Shown: positions 1 to 7,885 of the stretch, one piece after another | Numbering within the stretch: position 1 is the first letter of the stretch | Layout of the letters: each line of letters opens with the position of its first letter | NCBI GenBank assembly: GCA_964583765.1 | Contig: CAZOWW010000013.1 | Location: forward strand, 1-64,000 | Origin: CAZOWW01 sp964583765 | GTDB lineage: Bacteria > Actinomycetota > Actinomycetes > Actinomycetales > Kineosporiaceae | Reading direction: 5' to 3' | DNA: 64,000 nt | Program-made: the position numbers and the translations under genes | The notes under the pieces: generated by a model | The model's input: only the letters and a program-made list of their open reading frames with translations | Told to the model about the DNA's origin: nothing | The model's database searches: none

Positions 1-165
1 GATGTCGGTGTCGTAATTGGTGACGGTCAGCGGCTGTCCGGCGATTATCGACTGGTTGGGCTGGGGTGTCAAAATTGGCGGCGGCGTCTTCGAGACAACA
101 ATCAAGAAACTGTTGGTGGCGGCGTATTGCGTGACATCGTCCGTGACCGGCCGCCCCTCGCACAT
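1..165 (-). CDS. Partial or broken Ig-like repeat protein, runs off the left edge
   Basis: An open frame of 55 codons reads from an ATG at 165 to the window edge. The translation contains VTDDVTQYAATNSF, then a proline run, then QSIIAGQPLTVT. This is the end of one putative Ig or cadherin-like repeat followed by the start of the next, as in bacterial surface proteins. An AGGGA sits 6 nt before the ATG, but there is no signal peptide and the frame starts in mid-domain. It may therefore be a 5'-truncated remnant rather than a complete gene. Its base composition is clearly less GC-rich than its neighbours. Coding is inferred from the protein pattern only, and the family is not certain. Confidence 0.42.
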   Translation of the reverse strand, partial: MCEGRPVTDDVTQYAATNSFLIVVSKTPPPILTPQPNQSIIAGQPLTVTNYDTDI

Positions 166-199
166 GAGGTGTCCCTGCGTGGTGCCGGCCCGTGCCCGC

Positions 200-236
200 C
201 GGACCGTGCCCGCTCGGACCGTGCCCGCTCGGACCG
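200..236. repeat. 15-nt tandem repeat, 2.5 copies
   Basis: The unit CGGACCGTGCCCGCT occurs at 200-214 and 215-229, followed by a partial third copy to 236. It lies in sequence without a recognised gene. Confidence 0.7.
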
Positions 237-319
237 GCTTCCGCAGGAGGGCCCGAGAACGTCCGGGAGTGGTGCGCCCAGGCGCACCCTGTGCGGCGAC
301 CAGCAGGCGTGAGAACGGG

Positions 320-454
320 GTGAGTGCAGTGGTGAGGGCACTGGAAGACTGGCACGTCGTCGTACTTGTGTTCGTGCTTCTGTTCGTACTCGTCGTCGCC
401 GCCGCGATCGTGGGTCTGGTACGCCTGGCCCTGCGTCGCCGGGGGCGTCGCTGA
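320..454 (+). CDS. Possible small single-pass membrane protein
   Basis: A GTG at 320 opens a 44-residue frame. It has a short polar N-terminus (about residues 1-10), one strongly hydrophobic segment of about 22 residues made of V, L, F and A, and a basic tail ending in RRRGRR. This arrangement gives an inside-positive C-terminal anchor. The upstream purine stretch GAGAACGGGG is only a weak ribosome site, and the frame stays open further upstream, so the start is uncertain. No family was recognised. The case for a gene rests on the hydrophobic segment with its basic end. Confidence 0.35.
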   Translation: MSAVVRALEDWHVVVLVFVLLFVLVVAAAIVGLVRLALRRRGRR

Positions 455-838
455 TCTGTTCACGGCGTGCCCTGCGCGCCACTGCCCCCTCATGTCGCCT
501 TCGGCAGGGCACCACTCCCCGGACGAGCCGAGTCAGCCCGAGCACCCGACCCCTTCGTGGGCCGGGAATTCGTGGAGTGGTGCCCGTGTCCATCGACCGG
601 TCAGCGCGAGGTCGAGACGTTCACGGGGACGCCGCACAGGCTCAACTCCTTCTGCACACAGGACGCTCTCTGCATCGTGACCTGGCTCACGATGCAGCAG
701 ATCCTGGAGGTGGCCGGCTGGTCCGGACACGTCCACCATGGTCAAGATCGAGGTCAAGTACCGGAGTCATCCGCAGCCCGGGATCCCTCGAAGGGACGAC
801 ACACCGCCCGGAGGACCCCCGGACTACCCGCGGGAGCG
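455..838. other. Gene-poor stretch with one strong inverted repeat
   Basis: Several frames are open here, as expected at this GC content, but none gave a recognisable protein. The only clear structure is a perfect 11-bp inverted repeat with a 6-nt gap at 670-680 and 687-697. Confidence 0.5.
670..697. repeat. Perfect 11-bp inverted repeat (hairpin or operator)
   Basis: CTGCATCGTGA at 670-680 is the exact reverse complement of 687-697, with CCTGGC between. There is no T tract on either side, so a simple intrinsic terminator is not certain. It lies about 140 bp beyond the stop codon of the minus-strand gene at 839. Confidence 0.6.
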
Positions 839-1318
839 TCACTGCTCGGTGCGGTCGTCGATCCCGCCGTCGCCCTGCCCGGGCGAGCGTCCGCGCCACC
901 ATAGCCTCGCGTTCCAGGCGAAGAACACGCACATGCCAAGGAACAGGAGTGCGCACACGACCGTCGCCTCGGCCTCGCCGCCCGCGTCGACATCCGCGCG
1001 AGCCTCGATCCTCCGGTGGTCCGCGGAGGCGAGGAGCTCGAGCGTGGAGCCGGGCCTGAGATCGGGGACGGCTTCGACCTCGAGGTCGTACGCGCGGGAC
1101 GGGCTGCCGGCTCGCACCATCACCTCGATGGGCTCACCGCTGCTCGACCGCGCAAGAGTCTCGATCACGACGCCCACCTCGCGCACGCCGTGCTGTTCCA
1201 GGTCCCGATCCTCCTGCCAGGCCCCGAACTGGTGCGGCAACACCCCCACCCCGAAGACAGTGACCATGATCCCGAAGACCAGCACCACCGCCATGCGCGA
1301 GGGAGCCTCGCGTTTCAT
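839..1318 (-). CDS. Two-TM membrane protein, DUF3592-like
   Basis: A protein of 159 residues. It has an N-terminal membrane segment (about residues 8-28), a soluble middle of roughly 90 residues, and a second membrane segment (about 118-138) followed by a charged tail. Two membrane helices flanking a small beta-rich loop resemble DUF3592 proteins, whose role is unknown. The middle part includes EVVIETLARSSSGEP-type sequence typical of that loop only in a general way. The ATG at 1318 (MKREAPSRM) was chosen because the hydrophobic segment follows directly. A GTG at 1351 in the same frame is an alternative. It is transcribed in the same direction as the signalling cluster at 1453-15133 but lies beyond that cluster's last gene. 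Confidence 0.65.
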   Translation of the reverse strand: MKREAPSRMAVVLVFGIMVTVFGVGVLPHQFGAWQEDRDLEQHGVREVGVVIETLARSSSGEPIEVMVRAGSPSRAYDLEVEAVPDLRPGSTLELLASADHRRIEARADVDAGGEAEATVVCALLFLGMCVFFAWNARLWWRGRSPGQGDGGIDDRTEQ

Positions 1319-1389
1319 CGCATCACCGGTCCGACCGTCGAACGGCTGCACGGCGGCATGATCTTCAGGAGGCTCCGCAGGTGGGCCCT

Positions 1390-1443
1390 GTCCTCATGTC
1401 AGAGGCCGTCCTCATGCAAGAGGTCGTCCTCATGCAAGAGGTC
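1390..1443. repeat. 18-nt tandem repeat just downstream of the FHA gene
   Basis: Three consecutive 18-nt units (1390-1407, 1408-1425, 1426-1443) of the type GTCCTCATGCAAGAGGTC. The first has three substitutions and the other two are identical. The array ends 9 bp from the stop codon of the minus-strand FHA gene and so would be in its 3' UTR. Confidence 0.8.
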
Positions 1444-1452
1444 GTCCTGGGG

Positions 1453-2754
1453 TCAGACGCCGTCCTCGGCGGTTGCCCGGCGCACGACGAGACGCGACCA
1501 GGCGCCCAGGTAGATCCGGGAGTCCTCGGTGAGCTCGTGCCGCTGTCCGGGGGCCAGGGGCGTGCGCGGGAGCTCGGCTCCCGGCGTCCCCAGGTAGGTG
1601 CCGTTGGCGGACTGCAGGTCCTCCACCCACCAGCGCTGCCCGTCGGTGGTCAGCTGCGCGTGCCGGCGCGACACCCCGGTGTCCGGGGAGACGTCGACCT
1701 GCGGGCGGATGTTGCGGCTCAGCGAGGGACGCCCGATCAGCACGCTGCGCTCCCGCAACGGCACCACGGTGGGCATGCCCGGGGAGGGACAGGACTGGGC
1801 GACGTCCTGGGATTCGTACCACTGCGGGTCGACCCAGATCTCGACCACCCATCCCTGCAGGGGAGCCGCCAGCGGGTCGGGCGCGACCGGGGAGATCGCT
1901 CCAGTGGGCGGGGGCAGCGTGACCACCGGACCACCCCCGTTGGGCGCGGCGGACGGTGACGAGGAGGCAGCAGCCCGGACGGGACCGGAGCCCACGGCGG
2001 AGCCGGGGTCTCCGGGCGCCGAGACCGAACCTGAGTCCGACGCCGGGTCCGCGGAGGACGAGCGGGCGGGATCCGGCGCGGGGTCGGAGCCCTCGGGGGC
2101 CGAAGCAGCGGTCCCTGCAGCGTCCCCGTCGGCAGCCGCTGCGGGGTCAGAGGCAGCATCCGCGCCAGGGTCGGTCGAGGGCGGTACCGGGTCAGGAAGG
2201 TTCGCCGCGAGGAGAGTGCCGTCCCCGGAGCCGGCGCCCGCTGAGGACATAGCCGAGTCCGGGGTGGACGGAGCGGAGTCCGAGCTGCCGGACGTCAGGT
2301 CCGCGGCGGGTGAGGTGGCCAGCAACCCGTGCGGCATCGGCACATCGCCGGTCGGGGGCACGAGCGCGGGCGGCACAGAGACCGGCGGGGCCGCGAGCCC
2401 CGACGGAGGCACCGGTGCGACCGGTGTCGCGGGCACCGCGGGTGCGGCCACGTCCGGCGGGTCCAGGGGCTCGGGCAGAGCCCCGGTGGTGAAGTCGTAG
2501 CCGCACTCCTCGCAGAAGAGCGCGGTCGACAGGTTCGCGCCGCCGCAGTTCGGGCAGGTCTTGCCCCCGCCGTCCCCGGACACGGACAGACCCGCGGCCG
2601 ACATCGAGGCAGCCGTGGCCGGGGCGGACCCACCGGAAGGCGCCGCGCCGGTCCCCGCGGACGGCGCCGAGGCCCCGCCGATCGGCTCCCCACAGATGTC
2701 GCAGTAGTCGTCGGAGCTCGAACTGTGCCCGTTGGGGCACGTGAATGTGGTCAC
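1453..2754 (-). CDS. Zinc-ribbon FHA-domain protein
   Basis: A protein of 433 residues. The N-terminus has a zinc ribbon (CPNGH then YCDICG, about residues 5-22) and a second one near residues 58-80 (CPNCGG then CEECG). A long low-complexity Pro/Ala/Ser/Gly/Asp stretch follows to about residue 280. The C-terminus is an FHA domain (about 330-425) with the phosphothreonine-binding signature: LIGRPS, GVSRRHAQ and SANGTYLG. FHA domains bind phosphothreonine, so the expected role is to dock on a protein phosphorylated by the PknG-type kinase encoded upstream. The GTG start at 2754 overlaps the stop of the vWA gene (GTGA), so translation is probably coupled. Much longer upstream readings run through the vWA gene and were not used. 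It is longer than GarA/OdhI and lacks their N-terminal ETTS-type motif, so it is not a simple GarA orthologue. Confidence 0.88.
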   Translation of the reverse strand: MTTFTCPNGHSSSSDDYCDICGEPIGGASAPSAGTGAAPSGGSAPATAASMSAAGLSVSGDGGGKTCPNCGGANLSTALFCEECGYDFTTGALPEPLDPPDVAAPAVPATPVAPVPPSGLAAPPVSVPPALVPPTGDVPMPHGLLATSPAADLTSGSSDSAPSTPDSAMSSAGAGSGDGTLLAANLPDPVPPSTDPGADAASDPAAAADGDAAGTAASAPEGSDPAPDPARSSSADPASDSGSVSAPGDPGSAVGSGPVRAAASSSPSAAPNGGGPVVTLPPPTGAISPVAPDPLAAPLQGWVVEIWVDPQWYESQDVAQSCPSPGMPTVVPLRERSVLIGRPSLSRNIRPQVDVSPDTGVSRRHAQLTTDGQRWWVEDLQSANGTYLGTPGAELPRTPLAPGQRHELTEDSRIYLGAWSRLVVRRATAEDGV

Positions 2755-4031
2755 TTCCGCACTCTCGTCGTCTTCGTGGAACTCGTGTCCAGGGCCATCT
2801 CGTCGAGCTTGTCCACATTGCGGCGCAGCCGCACCGTGCCGGTCTCGGCGTCCTGCACCTCCACCACCTTGCGCAGTCGGGAGGTAGCCTCGTCGTTGCC
2901 GGTCTCGGCGGCCAGCTGAACCGCGCGGCCGAGCTTGACCGTGGCCGTCGCCTCGTCGCCGAGGGCCTTGGCGGCCAGCCCGTCCTGGATCGCCGCCGCC
3001 AACTCGGCCTGCCCGGTGTAGTGCGCCACGGCCGGGTCGATGCGGGTGGTCAGAGCATCGTCGTCGGACCAGCGGGCCTTGACCAGCCCCTGGGCCATGA
3101 CGGTCTCCCCGAGCACGAGCTGCACCCGGGCGGCCAGCTGCTCCGAACCCACGGTCCGCGCCGAGACCCGCACCGCCACGTGATAGTCCCGCGACTCGTC
3201 CCCCCAGGCCCCGGTGGGGAACGCACCGGTGAGCGGATTGACCGCGACCCGTCGCGGGGTGAGGTCCTCCACGGCCGGCGCCACCTGGCGCACGAAGAGC
3301 AGCTGGGAACCCTGCGGCGTCCAGACACGCAACATCGCGTCCGCCACGCCCCGGCTCATCGCCTGGTGCATGAGCCGCTCGAATTCCCCGGCGATCTGGT
3401 CGGGTCCCGGGATCAGGTCGACCGTGCCGAGCAGCGCGGTGGAGACCTGGCGCAACTCGGCGACGGACCAGTCCGCCCCGACACCCCGGGCGTCGCACTG
3501 GAACGTGCCACGGGCGGCCTCGATGGCCTGGGCGAGCGCGTACGCGGACTCGCTCTGGTTGCGCCCGTCGGTGAGCAGTACCGCGTGCCGCTGCCGGGCG
3601 CTCGGCACGCCCGCGAACAGGCGCACGGCCAGGCGCAGCCAGGTACCCATCGCGGTACCGCCGCCGGCGACGAGCTGGTTGACGGCCTGGACGGCGGCGC
3701 GACGGCTGTTGCCGTCCATGCGGACCATCGCCTCCTCCGCGTACGGGGAGGGGAAGATCCGGGTCGCGCCGTCCGTGCCGGCGACCACGGCGAAGTAGGT
3801 GCCGTCGATGATCTGTTCGATGGCCACCGCGGCGGCACGCCGGGCAGCGACGATCTTCTCGCCCTGCATCGACCCGGAGGTGTCGATGATCACCAGCTCG
3901 TCGGCGTCCCCGTCGCTGCCACGGCCGGCCTCACCGGCCCCCGAGCAGGTGAGGGTCACGATGGCATGGACGTCGGTGCCTGAGTCCGGCAGGAACTCGT
4001 TCTGGAACACCTCGGCGGTGAACTCGGCCAT
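2751..4031 (-). CDS. vWA-domain protein, TerY-like
   Basis: A protein of 426 residues with a von Willebrand factor A domain at about residues 45-210. The metal-ion-dependent adhesion site is intact (DTSGSM), with GGTAMG and LLTDG in the usual later positions. The C-terminal half is a beta-rich region followed by a helical tail with a basic end (TTRVRK). No signal peptide is seen, so it should be cytoplasmic. vWA proteins with neighbouring PP2C phosphatase and kinase genes form the TerY-P triad known from comparative genomics of tellurite/stress loci. The neighbours here fit that pattern. The start ATG at 4031 has GAGAGGAGG upstream. It lies 27 bp after the PP2C gene and overlaps the FHA gene by 4 nt. 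Confidence 0.9.
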   Translation of the reverse strand: MAEFTAEVFQNEFLPDSGTDVHAIVTLTCSGAGEAGRGSDGDADELVIIDTSGSMQGEKIVAARRAAAVAIEQIIDGTYFAVVAGTDGATRIFPSPYAEEAMVRMDGNSRRAAVQAVNQLVAGGGTAMGTWLRLAVRLFAGVPSARQRHAVLLTDGRNQSESAYALAQAIEAARGTFQCDARGVGADWSVAELRQVSTALLGTVDLIPGPDQIAGEFERLMHQAMSRGVADAMLRVWTPQGSQLLFVRQVAPAVEDLTPRRVAVNPLTGAFPTGAWGDESRDYHVAVRVSARTVGSEQLAARVQLVLGETVMAQGLVKARWSDDDALTTRIDPAVAHYTGQAELAAAIQDGLAAKALGDEATATVKLGRAVQLAAETGNDEATSRLRKVVEVQDAETGTVRLRRNVDKLDEMALDTSSTKTTRVRK

Positions 4032-4058
4032 GGTGGCCTCCTCTCGCTCTCGCGGCGG

Positions 4059-5465
4059 TCAGGGACGTGCGGTTGCGGACGGCGCCGGCACACGGGCCAG
4101 CGCGACACTGATGTTGTCGTGCCCGCCCTGCGCGTTGGCCCAGTCCACCAGCGCACGGGCCAGGGCCTGCGGTGCCCCGCCGACCTCGTCCGCGAACCGG
4201 CGTACCAGATCTCCCAGCGCGTCCGGGGCAGAACAGTAGTTCCACAGGCCGTCGGAGCAGACCAGTGCCCACCCCGGGGCCTCGGCGGGCCACCGGGTGC
4301 AGCGCGGCACGGGGTCCGGGCTGTCCACGCCCAGCCACCGGGTGATCGCGTGCGCCTTGGGCCCGTTCTCCGCCTGCTCCCGGGGGACGCCGAGGGCGAT
4401 CTGCTCCGCGGCCCACGAGTCGTCCCTGCTGAGCAGACGCACCCGTCCCGCATCCGGGATCCAGGCACACCGGCTGTCCCCCACCCACCCGGCGGTGAGC
4501 ACGCCGTCGCGCACGACCATCGCGGCGAAGGTGCATGAGGGCGGGTTGTCGAACTCGTCGGGCGGCGTACAGGCCAGGACGGCGGCCTGCGCGGCGGCCC
4601 CGGCGGCGACCAGTGCGGCCTCGTCCGGGTGGGGGTCGTCCAGGGGGCCGACCGTCCCTACCTGCTCGGTCACGACCGGCTGGGACACGGCCTGCCCGGA
4701 CACGGTCGGCTCCGACACCGCCGGTGCCAGCACGGCGGGCTCGAACACGGTCAGCGCGGCGAGCACCGCACCCAGGCTCGCCCGGTCCGAGTCGACCGCT
4801 GAGGAGACCCCGTCGCAGACGAGCAACGCGGCGAAGCTGCCCGCGGGCTCGCGTCCCGCCACGGCGAAGGCGTCCTCGTTGCGCGGGTGCCTTCGGCCGA
4901 GGTCGGTCGCCCCCGCGACCCAGCTCACGGGGAAGTGCTCCCACCCGTCGCGAGGCAGCCGGACCTTGGCACCGCACTGCTCGCAGTACCCGTCCGCCGC
5001 CACGGTCCCCCCGCAGTCGGCGCAACGTGGTGCCGTGGCCGACAGCAGCGGCGACAACGACCGGGACACCGCGGTCTCCCCCGGCGCCCCTGCCCCGCCG
5101 CCTGACGGCCCGGCGTTCCCGGACGGCCCCGCACCGGGCAACGGCGGAACGGGCGAACCCCCGGTTCCCGCGGGCACCTGCCACACCGGTGACCCAGAAG
5201 AGACCTGTGCGACGGCACCGGGCGCGGACGGGCTCGTGGCGGGGACCGGCGACACCGGCGCATCCGGCGCGGCGTCGGCTTCCGGCACCGGTCCTGACGT
5301 CGGCGCGGCGTCCGGCGCCGGCCCAACCCCGGGTACTGCCGGGGCGCCGAGTGCCTGCCCCGGTCCGGTGCTGCTCGCCGGGGTCTGCGGCAACCCGGCA
5401 CCGCAGGCCTCGCAGTAACGCTCCCCCTCGACCGAATCGGCGCCGCACGCCGGGCAGACACTCAC
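4059..5465 (-). CDS. Zinc-ribbon PP2C-type serine/threonine phosphatase
   Basis: A protein of 468 residues. It begins with a zinc ribbon (CPACG, then YCEACG, within the first 25 residues), then a Pro/Ala/Gly linker of about 110 residues. A second small CxxC pair (CADCG, YCEQCG) precedes the phosphatase domain (about 175-460). PP2C signatures are present: RRHPRNEDAF, VCDGVSS, WVGDSRCAW, VCSDGLWNY and GGHDNISV. These supply the metal-binding aspartates. It should reverse phosphorylation by the PknG-type kinase just upstream. The GTG start at 5465 overlaps that kinase's stop (GTGA). No membrane segment is visible, so it is predicted cytoplasmic. Confidence 0.92.
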   Translation of the reverse strand: MSVCPACGADSVEGERYCEACGAGLPQTPASSTGPGQALGAPAVPGVGPAPDAAPTSGPVPEADAAPDAPVSPVPATSPSAPGAVAQVSSGSPVWQVPAGTGGSPVPPLPGAGPSGNAGPSGGGAGAPGETAVSRSLSPLLSATAPRCADCGGTVAADGYCEQCGAKVRLPRDGWEHFPVSWVAGATDLGRRHPRNEDAFAVAGREPAGSFAALLVCDGVSSAVDSDRASLGAVLAALTVFEPAVLAPAVSEPTVSGQAVSQPVVTEQVGTVGPLDDPHPDEAALVAAGAAAQAAVLACTPPDEFDNPPSCTFAAMVVRDGVLTAGWVGDSRCAWIPDAGRVRLLSRDDSWAAEQIALGVPREQAENGPKAHAITRWLGVDSPDPVPRCTRWPAEAPGWALVCSDGLWNYCSAPDALGDLVRRFADEVGGAPQALARALVDWANAQGGHDNISVALARVPAPSATARP

Positions 5466-7885
5466 CGCACGGTCCAGCGACGCACGCGGTTCGCCTGATC
5501 GACCAGGGTGATCCGCTCGGACCGGTCCGCGCTGAGCGTGGCCAGTTCGCGATAGGCGTGTTCCAGCCCGTCGCGGAGCTCGGGCAGGGTGGCCGGCCGC
5601 CCCGCGATACGCACCGCGGGATCGGCCCCGTCCTGTTGCGCGCGGGTGAGCGCCGCATCCAGCACCTCGGCGGTCAGCCGGGCCCGGGCCAGTGGCTCGA
5701 TGGTCACCGTCTCGATACTGCGCAGTGCCTCGGCGAGCGCCGGCAGGCCGCGCCCCGACCGGGCGAGCAGCCCGGCCCGGCGCTGACGGGCCTCGACGAA
5801 CGCTCGGCTGGTCCCCGGGATCAGGTCGAGGGCGGCCACGGCGCCGTCGAGGTCGTCGCGCTGTGCCCTGATCCGGGCCATGCCGAACGCTCCCGGTGCC
5901 ACATAGGTGGCATCGGTCGCGGCGATCACCTGGTAGAGCCGTTCGGCGACATCGAGTTCACCGGTGTTCTCGCAGGCCAGGGCGAGCGCCAGCTTGGGCG
6001 CCAATTCCCCGGGCACCTGCCCGTAGACCGCGTTGAAGGAGGCCCGGGCCGCGGTCGGGTCGCCGGCCGCGAGCTGTGCGAGCCCCTGCACCCACACCGC
6101 CCGCCACTCCCAGGGGTCCTGGCGCAACAGGTCGGCCACCGCGGTGTCGCTGACCCCGACGTCGTGGGCGTCCAGGGCGCACCGGGCGATCGACAACAGC
6201 ACCTCGGGCGTGGTCTGGGGAGCGCCGACCAGTGCCTCCAGCCTGGCCTTGGGCTCGGTCACGCTCAGGTTGCCCAGCCACCCGGACATCGGGTCGCCGT
6301 CGTCCACCCGCAGCCCCGGCAGGTGGTGCCACTCCAGGCGTTCCCCCGCCACCACCGGCGGGTCGAACAGCGGGGACTCCGCCGAGTGCACAGCAGCGAC
6401 GTCGACCCCAGCCCCCACCCGGCCGCTGGCCACGATCTCCCGCAGCACCCCCAGCAACTGCACCCGTAGCTCGTCGGCCGAGACGAAGCGGTCGGCGGGA
6501 TCCGGGGCACAGGCCTTCACCAGGAGCCGGTAGAAGGAGTCGTAGGTCTGGAAGAGGGGCACCTCGTCGACCGGCGGGAAGGACGACGCGTACCGGTTCT
6601 GGTAGCCCCGGAACTCCATGGTGAGCACGGCCAGGGTGCGCCCGATCGTGTAGATGTCGCTGGCCACGGAGGGACCGACGTCCGCCACCTCGGGCGCCTG
6701 GTAACCCACGGTGCCGTAGATCGCCGAGACCTGGTCGTCGATCCGGCGCACGCCGCCCAGGTCGATCAGCCGCACGGCGTCCCCGACCTGGATGATGTTG
6801 TCCGGCTTGAAGTCGCAGTAGAGCAGGCCCAGGTCGTGCAGGTACTGGAAGGCCGGCAGGATCTCCACGACGTAGGCGATCGCTTGATCGACGGGGAATG
6901 CGTCGTAGCGGCCGCCCGCGGCCCGGATCCGGTCCTTGAGCAGCGACTTCAGCGACGTCCCGCCCACGTACTCCATGACGATGTACCCGGCACCGTCGTG
7001 GGTGACGAAGTTGTAGATCTCCACGATCAACGGGTGCTCGACCTGGGCGAGGAACTGTCGCTCGGCGATCGCCGCGGCCACGGCATCGGCGTCCCCGGTG
7101 TTCAGCAGGCCCTTGAGCACCACCCACCGGTCCGAGACGTTGCGGTCCCGGGCCAGGTAGATCCAGCCCAGCCCCCCGTGGGCGAGGCAGCCGACCACCT
7201 CGTACTGGGCGCCGACCAGGTCGCCCGCGTGCAGCTTCGGGGTGAACGAGAACGCGCACCGGCACTGCGGGCAGAAACCCTCGGGACGGCCGGGACGGCC
7301 CGTGCGCGAACGCCCGACCGGGGAGCCGCACTGGGGACAGAACCGCCGGTCCTCCGGTACCTGGGGATCCTTCATGACCGCGTGGAGCGGGTCGCCCACC
7401 GGCAGCGAGGGCACCGTGGTCAACCCGGCGCCCAGGCGCGGCCCTCGCATGCGCGTCGAGCCCGTCCCCGGACGGCGTGCCGTGCGGCTGCCGGTGGAGG
7501 CCCGGACCGAGCCGATCGGGGCCGAGGCCAGTCGGTCGGACGCCGCGGAGGCCCGGGTCACGGCGCTGGCCCGGCCGCTGACGTCGTCCGGGAACGCGGA
7601 ACCCGCGCCGGTGCCGCTCGCCGCACCGACGCCGGTGGTCGCCGAGCCGGCCCCGGTGCGCGCGACACCGATGCCCACCATGCCCAGGCCGGCGGTCCCC
7701 GTCCCGCGGGCCGCGGAGGCCCGACCGGCGGATCCCTGGGTGCCGGACGCCTGGGTCCCGGAGGCCCGCCCTGTTGCACCCGGGCCGGGCAGGGGTGACG
7801 CGCTCGGCGGGGTGCCGCAGACGTCGCAGTAACCGTCGACGATCGTCCCCGAACATCCCGGTTGGGTGCAGGACTGGCCGGTCAT
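5462..7885 (-). CDS. pknG: PknG-type serine/threonine protein kinase
   Basis: A protein of 807 residues. It has an N-terminal zinc ribbon (CTQPGC then YCDVCG), a low-complexity linker to about residue 170, and a rubredoxin-like metal site with two CPQC knuckles (CPQCGSP, CPQCRCAF). The kinase domain (about 227-490) has VVLKGL, YCDFKPDN as catalytic loop and LIDLGG in place of DFG, as in mycobacterial PknG. The C-terminal 270 residues form a TPR-like helical domain. PknG phosphorylates FHA regulators of 2-oxoglutarate metabolism in mycobacteria and corynebacteria in response to amino acids sensed by GlnH and GlnX. Both partners are encoded upstream here. The ATG at 7885 overlaps the preceding stop (ATGA). 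The extra N-terminal zinc ribbon matches those of the PP2C and FHA neighbours. Confidence 0.95.
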   Translation of the reverse strand: MTGQSCTQPGCSGTIVDGYCDVCGTPPSASPLPGPGATGRASGTQASGTQGSAGRASAARGTGTAGLGMVGIGVARTGAGSATTGVGAASGTGAGSAFPDDVSGRASAVTRASAASDRLASAPIGSVRASTGSRTARRPGTGSTRMRGPRLGAGLTTVPSLPVGDPLHAVMKDPQVPEDRRFCPQCGSPVGRSRTGRPGRPEGFCPQCRCAFSFTPKLHAGDLVGAQYEVVGCLAHGGLGWIYLARDRNVSDRWVVLKGLLNTGDADAVAAAIAERQFLAQVEHPLIVEIYNFVTHDGAGYIVMEYVGGTSLKSLLKDRIRAAGGRYDAFPVDQAIAYVVEILPAFQYLHDLGLLYCDFKPDNIIQVGDAVRLIDLGGVRRIDDQVSAIYGTVGYQAPEVADVGPSVASDIYTIGRTLAVLTMEFRGYQNRYASSFPPVDEVPLFQTYDSFYRLLVKACAPDPADRFVSADELRVQLLGVLREIVASGRVGAGVDVAAVHSAESPLFDPPVVAGERLEWHHLPGLRVDDGDPMSGWLGNLSVTEPKARLEALVGAPQTTPEVLLSIARCALDAHDVGVSDTAVADLLRQDPWEWRAVWVQGLAQLAAGDPTAARASFNAVYGQVPGELAPKLALALACENTGELDVAERLYQVIAATDATYVAPGAFGMARIRAQRDDLDGAVAALDLIPGTSRAFVEARQRRAGLLARSGRGLPALAEALRSIETVTIEPLARARLTAEVLDAALTRAQQDGADPAVRIAGRPATLPELRDGLEHAYRELATLSADRSERITLVDQANRVRRWTVR

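Noticed and set aside
455..904. Plus-strand frame with several cysteines (WCPCPSTG...)
   Set aside because: The frame has no ribosome site and no recognisable fold. It overlaps the 3' end of the membrane protein gene on the other strand.
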